Shown: piece after piece, positions 1 to 11,500 of the stretch | Numbering within the stretch: position 1 is the first letter of the stretch | Layout: every line of letters begins with the position of its first letter | DNA from: Biscogniauxia marginata | Lineage: Eukaryota > Ascomycota > Sordariomycetes > Xylariales > Xylariaceae | Direction: 5' to 3' | Length of the DNA: 64,000 bases | NCBI GenBank assembly: GCA_022695795.1 | Contig: MU404080.1 | Coordinates: 1-64,000 of the forward strand | Position numbers and translations under genes: made by a program | The notes under the pieces: model-generated | Seen by the model: only the letters and a program-made list of their open reading frames with translations | Database searches by the model: none | What the model was told of the DNA's origin: nothing

Positions 1-94
1 CCCTAACCCTAACCCTAACCCTAACCCTAACCCTAACCCTAACCCTAACCCTAACCCTAACCCTAACCCTAACCCTAACCCTAACCCTAACCCT
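1..94. repeat. Telomere repeat array
   Basis: Fifteen perfect CCCTAA units plus a final CCCT run from the first base, then stop abruptly. This is the C-rich strand of the TTAGGG telomere used by most filamentous ascomycetes, so base 1 is the left end of a chromosome and everything that follows is subtelomeric. Confidence 0.98.
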
Positions 95-469
95 GTTGGT
101 AGTTTATATAAAATTGACTTGTTTATATAATAATAACCTTTTTCTTTTTTTTTTTTTTTTTTTTAAATAATAATTATTTATAATTTATTAAAAAAATTAT
201 TATAATAAAATTTACTAAGTAACACGTGTTTTTCTTATATACTTTATAGTCGTCGTATTTAAAACGCGAAAAGGGTCCTGTCCGTTATCATAACGCCGCG
301 AAGGAATTCGATATATACTTTTGCCACTATTTCTTTTACCTTTTAAACTCGGGGATATTACGAAGACAAGTTCATTGACTTTCATTATTCAGGTCGGGAG
401 AAGCAGCAGACTCCTGTGCGTTACAAGTACCTTGTTTTACTTGCGATTCGATGATAATCTTACATGACC
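95..469. other. Telomere-adjacent spacer, no gene seen
   Basis: The first ~145 bp are AT-rich with a long T run (about 147-164); the rest has ordinary composition. No coding pattern was found on either strand. The expected subtelomeric RecQ-like helicase gene is not present here. The stretch ends at the stop codon of the leftward transcription factor gene. Confidence 0.6.
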
Positions 470-2736
470 TCAGAGGCTGTCTAATATATTAAAATCAGAC
501 CAGTATCGCCCAATGTAACCGTTCGTATCATTCTCGCCGAAGAGATCTTGGAAGCATTGATCCTGGCCCAGGGACACGTTAGAGGGATCGGGTATCCAGC
601 TATCCTCCGCTCTTCTGGGCGATTTATAAGGTCTCAACGGTCCTCGTAGGAGCTTAAGAATCTCGCTTGCGTCTGCTATGCTGAGAGTGCATGAGGCAGC
701 GTTCCGAAGATTTTCTGCAGCCGCTGTATTTCAAATTAGTGTAAATTCCCCGGTTTCGGGTGCCCAGAGGGCTCGACTAGGGATCGAGTGCAGCCAGACC
801 TACCGATAAGTGCCTTAGGAAGTGACCAGTAAGTGCTCAGCTGGTGCAAGAACAACAAGAGTAGTTGCCAGGCGATTTGAGAACCTTCCTCATCTGATGC
901 AGCTTCTCCTCGGCGGTGATCGAGCTTAGAGTCGATATGGACAACTACCATCGACATGAAGACAACAAAGCCAATTACAGGATCAGCTAGGTGTACTGTG
1001 CGCATATCCCACTGCTTGATAATCTCAATGACGTCGTCAGTAATGTTTATTACGATGTCCCAGTCCCGTAGCCAAGCATCGCTGTCGTCCGATTTTTCTA
1101 ATTTTAGCATTGACATAATTCTGAGGGCATGATTCAACTCAATCAGATTGTGAAGTCTCATAGCATGACTACTTCTGGACTCGACCGAGAACAGGTTCTG
1201 CTTAGGGTCGAGGTATCCAGCAGGTAGTGCGAGTCGTAGAGCTGTAAGGAGGTCAAATTGGGTCTTCCACTTCTTAGCAATTGTTTCTGCGGAACAATAG
1301 GTAGACATGTGTTCGAGGTTGCAAGCCTCCCTGAACCGCGATTGTAATATGACGCGAATGCAGAAGTTGATGTCGACTTCGGAAACGGCATCTGGTTTGC
1401 CCCAGGCTCTCGTAATTCGTCTGACGGTATCCGAGATCTGTTGTAGATCGTTGCGCAAAAAGATCAGGTCATGTGCCTGTTGCGGTGGCTTTCCTTTGGT
1501 CCAGTCCTCAATGGTTCCTTGCGGTAAAGCGGTGTTTACCATGTCGAAATCAATGTTCGACGGAGCTCCCAGTGCCAGGTTGCAACGGGTGTCCAGGATG
1601 TAAATCGACCAAAACAGAAAGCGCAAGCCATCGATATCTACCTTCTTAGAGAGATCGGACTCAAGAAAGGCGCACTCGCTATTCTCCATTCGGTTTAGGC
1701 CACAGTAGAACGTCAGGCGAACCAAGCTACCGGTCACGAACCAGGCCTTCCGATTTGGAGGATTACGCTGCTCGTAGAGAGCCAGCAGGAACAAAGCCTT
1801 TAGATCGTCGACACCTGCCGGGGCTCCAGAGAAGGCAATCACGGACAAAGATTGCCCTGCGGATATGGCAAATTCATCGCTCAGGCGATTCAGATCCATG
1901 GCAGCGATTTCTAAGTTTTGAGAATGCGACAAGCTGACCGCAAAGACCGCCGAGAGCAGACTCTCTTGAAGTTGGCCAGCGGCGTAGCTACAAAGGAACT
2001 TGTGTTTCTGAAACAGGGGAAACTGTGGCTGGACACACCGGAAAAATGCCTCTATTCTAGCCGGGTTAGCAAGGAGACCAACGCGGAAAGGTCAATACAA
2101 TTCATACAGGTCTAATTCCGTCTGTGGCGACAGTTGAGGCCGCATATGCAACCCATACTCCGCCGTGGACCCAATATCGGGATCAATCAATTTAAATCTC
2201 TTCCACGAGCTCTCCGGAGAGGTTGACGCATTAGACTCGGTCGACACTTGTCCAGCTAGGGATATATTCTGTACTTGCGTGCACGACTTGTCACTTTCGG
2301 GCAGAGACGGGCAAGGTGTATTCTCGGGGTTGTAGGAAGGTGTGGGGTTTTCTAAGCATTGGACCGTAAGTAGATTGTCCGTTTTGATGATTCGGGATTT
2401 CACAAACCTTGAGCTTGCAGAGTGGAAAGCCTCCGGGCTTTGAGAGAATAGCCCTTAGGAGGGCCCGGTCTTCGTTTGAGGGAAGAATATGCGCACTCCC
2501 ACTTATGCTCAACGCACCTTGAGCACGACGGTCTCTGGCGGTTACCTAATCAATGACGAGACAGTTGGTGAACAGAACACGAGTAGTGATGGGGACAAGA
2601 AGTCTCACATTTGGTCTTGTTGCTGAGAGGAAGGATGTCAGCCGCCAAAGAAGAGCAGTTCCTCGCAAGGATACACGTACATTCTACACTTGTCGCACAC
2701 TCTACGATCTCTGACCTCGGTGCTCACTGGATCCAT
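470..2736 (-). CDS. Zn2Cys6 fungal transcription factor, six exons
   Basis: Probable pathway regulator. My exon model on the minus strand is 2736-2681, 2622-2609, 2545-2408, 2351-2108, 2056-804 and 723-470, giving 652 aa with every junction GT...AG and in frame. The N-terminus carries a complete binuclear zinc cluster, CX2CX6CX7CX2CX6C, with cysteines at 14, 17, 24, 32, 35 and 42, followed by a basic KRRPGPPKG linker. The middle matches the fungal-specific transcription factor domain (LIEAFFRCVQPQFPLF and the RLTFYCGLNR region). Exon 2 is only 14 nt and completes the third cysteine codon. The last exon replaces a false C-terminus at 736 and restores an acidic, aromatic tail. Start ATG 2736 gives the usual short lead before the first cysteine; an in-frame ATG at 2832 is possible. 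It may regulate the FAH gene and other pathway genes, but that is inference from position only. Confidence 0.88.
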
Positions 2737-3137
2737 GACAACAAGCTTGTTGCCCAAAAGCTCGCAGTTGAAATCACGTATGGGTAAGAGTGCGGGCTTG
2801 TCTATGTGTGCATAAATATATGTTTTCCGCAAAGAACAACGGTGATTTTAAGTGCGGCGAACTAAATTACAGCTGTCTGGGGAGGTCTGGGGAAGATTGT
2901 TCTGTTCAAATTTAGGATGGATATGATTGGTCTTGACCTTGGGTAGTGCCTTACTGGGGAGGTGACGTCGGGCCCCCATCCGACTCTCCCGCGAGCAAAA
3001 CCTGGTCAAGGTGGGGTCCTATGGAGCCGATCACGAGCAATCCACTCGCGGAAGGATTGTGGGGAAGTGGTGACGAGCCACTAAATGATTGTGGGGGAGT
3101 GACTAAGAATCACTAAACTTTCCGCTAGATTAGATTT
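2737..3137. other. Upstream region of the regulator
   Basis: Ordinary base composition, no convincing coding pattern. It contains the promoter of the leftward regulator and separates it from the truncated dioxygenase relic. Confidence 0.5.
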
Positions 3138-3858
3138 CGTAGGCCGTGTGATGAACATATATCTCGGCACCTGGCTTTTCCTGGCGGGCAAGGGACGCAC
3201 AGTGGCGATCTACATATACTTCTCCCCTGTCAAGACGCATGAAAATGAGAACGTCACTGTAACCAAGATTGAGCTAGTGCACCATCGCCGGGCCCTCGTA
3301 GTAGCAGCGTTGGAAACCGCCAACCAAACATTTTAGTCAGCCACTTCAAGTACTTCTTTGACCTCCTGTTTCCGGCGCAAGTGTAAGTCACTTTTTCGTT
3401 GCTTGTTTGTCCCGGTCCAGAACGATGTTCTATTGGACGTACGGGGCTTAAGTCTCATGGGTAACGGTCAATGGCTGCTTAGGTTCTTCTCGGTCAGCAT
3501 GGCCATAGCAAATATGGTAGTGTATCTTCTCGAGAGGGTTGAATGCAACCACCTCCTGGTGCATGTTTTAGATTTGATACCATAACGCCGGGCAAGTGTG
3601 CAGCCTTGTCGAAATCTGCTTGGCTTGCTGCCGCAAAGGCAGCAGCATCCTTGAAAGCTTCCCGGGACGGTTTATTGGCCACGTAGACATATTGATCGAT
3701 CCCACACCTGCGCGATTGACCTCTAAGAAACCCCAGTCTTTCGCAAACTGTTCAAGTGTGTCGCAGTTAACCCTCATCCAGCCAACCACATCTGCTCGCA
3801 ACCTTATAGCCGAAAGATAGCCGAAACCCGGCTTATCTATTGTCTTTAGAATAGGCAC
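3138..3858 (-). pseudogene. Decayed extradiol dioxygenase (glyoxalase fold) copy
   Basis: Relic of a gene like the intact dioxygenase at 48832-49836. Successive minus-strand frames match it in order. TLEQFAKDWGFLEVNRAG matches residues near 29-47; EAFKDAAAFAAASQADFDKA matches about 71-90; a KHAPGGG block matches about 103-108. QEVKEV matches near 128-133, and FQR...GPAMVH matches 158-169, followed at once by a stop. A later block ends in HHTAYEI, matching the HHCSFEV metal-binding region near 242-248. Frame changes, internal deletions and in-frame stops separate the blocks, and the C-terminal catalytic glutamate region is missing. Base composition is normal, so it decayed by ordinary mutation and not by RIP. 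It lies between the regulator and the FAH gene. Confidence 0.82.
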
Positions 3859-4451
3859 AACAGCAGAACGGCCACTCGATATCTCTTATTCGTATTGGAA
3901 TAGACTATACTTGGATGCAACAAAATGCCTCTGAATTTGGATGATCGAAATAAACATGGGAAACTCGCACTAGTTGAACTTTGTTCGCGTGGTTGATGGC
4001 TGTAGGTACGCGCATTTTGGGCGGCCTTCTATTAATAATACAGATTATCACTTAGGGAGAGAGAGTAGGCAAATAGCCTCTTTACCATAAGTAGTTTATT
4101 TCGAGCACGACATAGTCCGTTTCCGAGAGAAAATGTCCCGGCTTCAAAAATAGAAGTTTGATCGCCGCGTTGTTATCCGATCATTTCTAGGGAAGTTATT
4201 CCGCGGGGTATCCTTCGGGGGGTTTGGTTTCCCCCTTTCCTTGCGGGACGAACTGAGCAAAGTCATGGATGGACCGATTGATCACCGTCCCCAAGCTTGA
4301 CTCAATGGGCTAACTTGCTCCTCCGGTTTTTGGCGCTTTGTAATCTGGCAAAATATGGAGCCGGTGATAATATTGGCCATATAAGTCCACGGGCTATGCA
4401 TCATTTTTCAAGTCGTAAATGTAGTGATCGTAGCCTTGTTGCCTTAACAAA
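3859..4451. other. Intergenic region upstream of FAH gene
   Basis: No coding pattern seen. Holds the presumed promoter of the rightward FAH-family gene. The N-terminal end of the dioxygenase relic may extend a little into this stretch. Confidence 0.5.
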
Positions 4452-5522
4452 ATGTCAACATTTACTCGCTTGATTAAGTTCGTCGCCTCAGAGGACAACA
4501 ACGTCTATTTCGCTGATGCCGGATCAGCGGACGTTAAACCTGGCGACAAAGTAGTGGGATTCGCTTCCATTGACGCTTTGAACGAGAAGTCCGGGGGAAT
4601 AAATGTCTCCATTTTGCACGTGAGTTGAGCATGAAATACTGTAGGTGAAAAAGTCCTAATTCTCCAAACAGTTGTTAGCCCCGGCGCCCACAGTTACGCA
4701 CCCAATATATTGCGTAGGACTCAATTACGCGCCGCATATCAAAGAAGCTGGAGTATGCGTGCCCTGGTCATTAGTGTTTAAGTGCCCGCTGACCGATAGT
4801 AGACGACACCGCCAAAGGCGCCACCGATATGGTTAAAGCCCGCTGGCGCATGGGCCAATCCTGGGGAGACCATTCCGATGAGCAAATGGACATCTCAAAA
4901 CTTTCCTGACTATGAGGTGTGACGAAAAATTATTTCTTGTGTTGCAGTCGAAATTGCTAAACGAAGCAGGGCGAGCTTGTGTTCATCACGTCCAAAGAGG
5001 CGAAAGACGTATCTGTTGCTGACGCGGATAATTACATCCTTGGTTATACGATTGGCAATGATTTGACCGCTCGTGTTCATCAGGACCCGCCAATGAGTGG
5101 CTGGCAGTTTGGCTACAGCAAAGGTTTCGACAAATTTGCCCCCATTGGACCATTCTTGGTGCCGCCTAGTCGATTTTCGATAAAAGACTCGACGGTGCAA
5201 ACAAGGGTTAATGGTGTCCTGAAGCAGGACAGCCCGATAGACCTGATCTTCGGTCCTCAACAAGTCTTGAGCCACATCTCGCAAGGTATGTGTGGCCGGT
5301 AGCAATTTACCAACAGGTTAACTTGCTCTCCATATCTTCTGCTAATTACACCTTTCGTCTTTCATAGGCACTACAATCCCAGCCGGGACGGCAGTGATGA
5401 CCGGGACTCCTGGCGGTGTTGGTTGGTTTGCTAAACCTCAAGTCGCCTTAAAAGATGGTGACGAGGTGGAAATTACAATAACTGGTCTAGGGGTTTTAAA
5501 GAACAAGATCAAATTTGTGTAG
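4452..5522 (+). CDS. Fumarylacetoacetate hydrolase (FAH) family protein, five exons
   Basis: FAH-fold enzymes hydrolyse or decarboxylate the dioxo acids produced by aromatic ring cleavage, using a divalent metal. Exons 4452-4619, 4672-4752, 4803-4916, 4970-5285 and 5368-5522 join in frame to 277 aa, a normal length for the small FAH proteins. All four introns are GT...AG (50-82 nt). Family motifs appear in order: GLNYAPHIKEAG with catalytic His78 and Glu81; KPAGAWANPGETIPM; the metal ligands Glu121 and Glu123 in DYEGEL (split by intron 3) and Asp152 in GYTIGND; then KGFDKFAPIGP, TRVNG, and TGTPGGVG near the C-terminus. All key residues are present, so the gene looks functional. It diverges from the dead dioxygenase and from the regulator. 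Substrate cannot be read from the sequence; maleylpyruvate- or acylpyruvate-type hydrolysis is likely. Confidence 0.9.
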
Positions 5523-6060
5523 ATAACGAAATCTACTCGAGTGTGTTCTGATTAAGAGGCACGTCTAGAGGAATACATTTCGAATGGGAAGCCTAGTCAA
5601 ATATAGCACTTAGTATACTCAATCCAACTAGGCTTTTTGAACCGCTGATTCCATCGTGAATGTCTTATTATAGTACAGCCGTCAGACCAGCAGTACAATG
5701 ATGTCAGATAACCCTTTACGTTAATCATCCGTCACTCATCCATCACCTTAATACTTCGTGATTCCGCTAAGGAAATAACGTGATAAGGCACTAGAGAAGG
5801 ATGGACAAGAATTAGGTACCTGGTGAATGCTACAATCATTGAACGCGACTATTGAGTCTAAATTATATGCGATAAAGGAATATTGGTACGTGGCGAGGGA
5901 CCAGGTAGATAAGTCGCTGTTCACCGCCTACTAGAATCTATTAGTCTTAGTTGTAAGAACCAGTCTCTTACGACAGCGGCTGAATTTTGAAAAGTGCCTA
6001 ATCTACAGATATCCCTCTCAAAAGTAATGACTCGCCAAGACTCTTAATAATTCTCTTAAT
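5523..6060. other. Downstream region, passing into AT-rich DNA
   Basis: No gene seen. Composition is ordinary up to about 5950 and then drops sharply to nearly pure A/T, marking the edge of gene island 1. Confidence 0.5.
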
Positions 6061-8251
6061 AACTATGCTAATAACTAGCAACTTAGATTTATATATAGTT
6101 ATAACCTTTAATATATTTAACTTAATAAATTTTAACACTTTTTATATATATAAATAATTTTAATGCGATTTTTAAAGACTTTATATTTAATTATAAATAT
6201 TATAATAATAATTAAATTAACTTTATTAAACTACTCCGCTTTTAAAAGGGTAATAAAATATCAAATCTATTAATTTAATATTTTAAGTTGGTTTATATAC
6301 TATTACGAGCACTGTGCTATAATATTACCCCTCGCTTTATTAAAAGTTTGTTTTAAACTTTAATTATAACTCCCTTCGTTTTATTATAAAAAAGCTTAGC
6401 CGAGTAAGTGACGTTTAAATCTTTAAATAAAGCTAATAAGCGGTAATTATATAGTTATAAACTTTTATTTCTTTTATTTAACTAAGTTATTTATAATTTT
6501 AATTTAAATCATTTTTAATATATATTTAAATTTTTATAAAAAGCTTTTTATTTATTTATTTAAACGTTTTTAAAATAAATTTCATTATTATATAAAATTA
6601 AAAACCTAGTTATTTTAATTAAACTTATATTATATTTATATAATTAAAGATTTCTTATTATAATAATATATTTAATATATAATACGAGATAATAAGAAGT
6701 ATAACGTCATATAAGGATTAAGTTTATAAAAAGAAGCTTTAATAAAGCTTTAAAGCTAGGCTTTTTACTATTAATTTATCACCTTTTTCTTTACTTTATA
6801 TATATTTATATTAATATAAAAAGGAAATAATTAATTATTAAAATTAATAATACGTTAAATAATAATAATTTTTTAATAATATTATTAATTATATAAACAT
6901 ATTATTAACTCGTTTTTATAAAGTTAAATAAAATAATTTAAATAATAATGATTATTAATTAATTTTAATATTATATAAATAGTTTTTTTATTTATATAAC
7001 TTATTAATTTATAAATAATATTTACTTATTTATTTAAAAATGGTAATAATATAAAATAATAAAGAGTATATATTAAAGCACGGATATAAAAGATGCAAAA
7101 ATAAGTCTTTTATAATTATAATTTATAAGATAAATTAATAAATATATAATAAGTTACGTTATAATATTACTTTTTTTTAAAGCTCGTTTTAAGTTTTTAA
7201 AAATAATAATAAAAAAACGGATTTTATAAAAGTTTTAACTTTTATTTATTTATTTATTTTTAAGTAAAAAAGGAATATTTTCGGGTTTATATAATTATTA
7301 CATTATATAAGCTTTTAAATCCGGTTTTATAATAGGTTCGCTTTTTATAATTATTATTAGGTATTTTTTAAATATACTTTTTATACTTATTTAAATACTT
7401 TTTTTATTTTTATTATTATTCTTTTTATAAGATATGTCGTTTCTTTATTATAAGCTTATTATCGTTTTTATATAAAAGGTTTTTCGTTTTATATATATTA
7501 AGTTTTTAGTTTTATTAAAGGTTTATTTAATAGTATTCTTTAAATAACTTAGTTATATATTAAGTTTAGTTTAAGTTTTAGTTTTTTTATTATATTTAAT
7601 ATTATAATTTATAATAATATATTTATAAGATAAGTATTTTATTTATTTTTTATTTATTTATTTTTATTATATATTTTGTTTTAAGATATTTAGTTTTTTA
7701 TTTTAAAAACGGGTTATTTAAGTATTTATATAAGTAGTTAATATAATAAACATTAATACTTTATTAGTTATTAAAAATGCCCTTTTTAACGATTTTATAA
7801 TGTTATTAAATTAAAAGATAATTAAGTTTATTATTAAGTTTATTAATTAATTATATTTTTTAATAATAAAAACGCGATTTTTTATATTATAATTTAGTTC
7901 GTGACGATGTTTATTTGTTTATTAATATATTTATTATTAAGCTTTTTTATTAGTTTTTTCGTGGTGTTAATATTATTTTTTAAGTTTTTTAATAGCTTTT
8001 TTCGTTAATAATTAAGTTAAATTTTTGGTTTTAGTTTTTTAATTAAATAATATTAATATTAAGAATTTCATTTTAATTTTATAAGGAAATAACTTTATAA
8101 AGTTATTAAATATATTAATTTAAATGACATTTAATATTAATAAAATATTGAATTAGTTATTTTAAAAGTGATTTAACGTGTTTTATAAGCGAATAAGCTA
8201 GTTTTTATAATTTTCGTAGTTTTAATTATTAAAAAATATTTATATAGTATT
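6061..8251. repeat. RIP-mutated AT-rich repeat block
   Basis: Almost entirely A/T with scattered CpG. Parts are repeated elsewhere: about 6700-6830 resembles 32100-32260 (both contain a run close to AATAAAGCTTTAAA followed by a similar TTTTTCTTT tract), and about 6480-6600 resembles the reverse complement of 23050-23120. The last ~80 bp before element A match the start of the R1 copy at 53.5 kb. No readable protein remains. Confidence 0.6.
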
Positions 8252-8582
8252 TGTTACAACCCTGTCTGGTCAGGTGATTCAGGTCATGTGACCTCGGGTC
8301 AGCGATCTCGCGATCTCGCCGAGATCGCGAGATCAGTAAAGATCTCGCTGTTTTTGCGAGATCACTATATTTAGTAGAAGAACCCTAGATAATAAGAGGG
8401 AGTATAAAAAGAATAAGATTTCTTATATATTTAGTTATTTATTTTAATTCTTTAGTTATTAATTTAAAATTATAATTACTTTTTAATAAATAAAGTATTA
8501 TAAATTTTTTAAATTAAGAAAATTTAATATGTATTTATTTATAAAGTTAATTAATTAAAAATATATAAAGAGGTTTATTATA
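8252..8582 (+). repeat. Element A 5' LTR
   Basis: 331 bp. The first ~150 bp (U3) keep much more G/C than the rest, contain two strong hairpins, and are unlike the U3 of elements B, C and D. The last ~180 bp are a degraded version of the 3' part common to the whole family. Confidence 0.82.
8304..8363. promoter_or_regulatory. Paired palindromes in element A U3
   Basis: GATCTCGCGATCTCG (8304-8318) is followed after one base by its exact reverse complement (8320-8334). Seven bases on, GATCTCGC (8341-8348) pairs with GCGAGATC (8356-8363) across a 7-nt loop. The element's 3' LTR keeps a mutated copy. Could be a protein-binding palindrome or an RNA stem; function unknown. Confidence 0.6.
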
Positions 8583-11500
8583 TTTTAATAGTTTTTTAAT
8601 TAATACTCGATATTAGTTTAAGAGAAAGGATTCTCGGTTAAATCGTCTTAGAATAAGTATACCTCTTAAGATTAAAGAATAACGAAAAAAGAAATAAGTA
8701 GAATAATAATAATTAATAAGCTTTTAAACGAAAACTTTAGATTTTTTACGATATAATAAAAAGGTTTAAAGGAATTAATATAAGAATTAATTATAATTAT
8801 AATTAAAAAAGAGCTTTAAAAGGATACCTTTAAAGCTTAGTAAGAAGAATTGTTTAAGGAAAAAGAAGGGAAAAAAAGCACTTAAAAAAGAGAATAAATA
8901 ACTAGAACTATTTTTAAATAATAATAACTTTAATAGTTTAAACGATGAAAATAATATAACGACTTTTAATATAAAAGGTTTTAAATTAATTACACTTAAT
9001 AAATATAATGGGTTAAGTGATTTAAAAGGATTTTTAATTTAAACCAGAACTTATTTATAGTTTTATTATAAAATAATTATTATTAAGAAATAAAAAGTTC
9101 TTACGATATTTTAACTCCTCGTTAAAACTGCTTTAACCTAGTTTTAATTAGTGTTAAAAGATTACTTAAATAATAAATTAAACGCTTAAAAAATATAAAA
9201 AAGGTTTTTAAGAATTATAAAGAGTTTAAAAAACAATTTAGGTTTATATTTAATAACTTAATTCTTAAGTAATAAGTCAAAGCTTAACTTTATAAATTAC
9301 GATAAAATAAAAAGGCCTTAAATTATATTATTAAATTTAAGAAACTTATAAGCTAGTTATAATTATTTATTAAAAGCTTATATTATTTATTTTATTAAAA
9401 ACTAAAAAACTAAATAAAAAATGAATTATATAAAATAAATCTATATAAAGAAAAGAACCTAGAAAAGTTTAATAACGAAAACTTCGAACGGTACCTTAAA
9501 AAAACGGTATAGCGAAAAAACGGCGATTAATAGAAAAAAGGAAATCATAAAAGCGGTACCAAAATAAGGAAAAGTATTAAAATTAAGTTAAACCCTATTA
9601 AAATTAACGTTACTTAAAAAAAGCAAAAAAACAAAATAAATTAACTATTAAGTGTTTTAATTATAAAAAGAAAAGACATTATAAAAACAAATATTAAAGT
9701 CTTAAGAAATAAAAACTAAAAATAAAAGGGATTTTTTCACCCGAAAAAAAGAACCTTTAAAATAATGCTAGTTAATTTAATAGGTTATTAAGCGAAGAAT
9801 TTAAATTAAAACTAAAAATAGTAAAATAACTAAAAAAAAATATGTATCGTTATATTAGAGCTTTTATATTAACGACGTTTATTAAGTATATTAAAACTTT
9901 AAAGATAAAGCTAGTTATTATCCTTAAAAACCGGAAAATAATGATATAAAAGAGAATAAATGTATTTATAATATCGTCCCACGATAGTTATATTATTTTA
10001 AAGTATATTATTTTTACTTAGGTTTTGAAAGAAGTAACGAAGCGATTATTAAGGGTTATATATATTATATTTTAGTATTATGCGATATACACGATTTACT
10101 TAAAACGGGTTTCGAAAAAGACGAAGTTAAAAAAGAATTATATTTTCTATATTAACTCAAAAAACAAGCTAAATATAATATTTATTTATTTAGTTTCATA
10201 AAGAAGTATTTAATAAAATAATAAGTAAAAATACGTGCGATTAAATTAAGTTATAAATAAATCGTTAAAGTATATTTTAAGAAAAAGGGAGAGTTTTTAG
10301 AAATATATATAAACTTATAAAGAGATATTAAATTACTCTTAATAAATAAAACCAATAATTACGCCTTTTATTCGAAGATAATTCAGAACTTTAAAAGGCT
10401 TTAAATTAATAAAAAAATGGATTTAAGCTATAAAAAGGCCTTTAAAAAGAAATTAAAGTTTTAATATATAAGGTTTTATATAAAAAATAAACCTTTTATT
10501 TTTTTATTACTTAAAAAGTAGTTAAAGAAATTATTTAAATAACGATTACTAGAAATACGCTTTTATAAAAGCCTAAAAATAGAAAGATATTAAGGTCATA
10601 ACGACTTAAAAAAACCCAAAAAAGAGGGGACATGAAAAACCAAAAAACGGTAAAAGTTCTCGCTAATAAAGTAATAAAAAGCCATAAATAGTAAGTCTTT
10701 ATACGAAGTCTAGTTAAAACTTAATAATACCATTATAATTAAAGTCAAGTACAATAAAAAGGAATATAAAACCTTTATAAACTTAAGAATAAATAAAAAT
10801 TATATTTTAATTAAAATAACTTAAAAAACAATATATTATAAATATATAAATAAAGTTTATATAAATTATAAAACTTTAAAGGATATATATTTAATTACGA
10901 AAATAATAAAGTGTTAAAAAAGATAATTCTTTTTTTAATAATTATTTAAAAACATTTTAAATAAGTCATTTTTAATATTATATATATATTAAATCACGAC
11001 ATAATCCTAAAAATGAATTAACTTAAAAAAAGCAATTTACAAATAAATTTCGAGATAAACACGTTTTATTAAGATTAAAATTAAAAGAAGTTAATTATTA
11101 CGGGTTATAAAATAAGTATTATAAATAACACCAAAAAAACGAATATAAAAACGAAATATATCGCTTATATAATTCGAGTAACTAAGTTTAAAGATTTAAC
11201 GAAAAAAGTACCACGTAAATACCTTCGTTTTTATAGATTATTTAGAGATAAAATAAAAGAAGAATTATTAAAATATAATTAATAAAATCATTAAATTTAT
11301 TTTAAAAAAGGAAAATAATTAAAATTGTTTTTAGTATATTTTATAAATCAAGAAAAATAAAAAGCATTATAAAAAGGAATTTAAAAAGATTTTAATAAAA
11401 GATATATTTAAGAATTAAAGTCTTTATTAAGATACCTAGTAATTATAATATTAAAGGTCGATAAAAACGAAAAGTAATATATTAATAAAAAAGGAAATCT

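Noticed and set aside
736..1932. A 398-codon open frame taken as a complete gene
   Set aside because: Its apparent start is TTG in mid-exon and its end reads through an intron. Splicing to upstream zinc-cluster exons and to 723-470 gives the full transcription factor.
6061..8251. Mitochondrial DNA insertion because of extreme AT content
   Set aside because: No mitochondrial genes or tRNAs are visible and the same sequence pattern recurs in other repeat blocks with RIP features.
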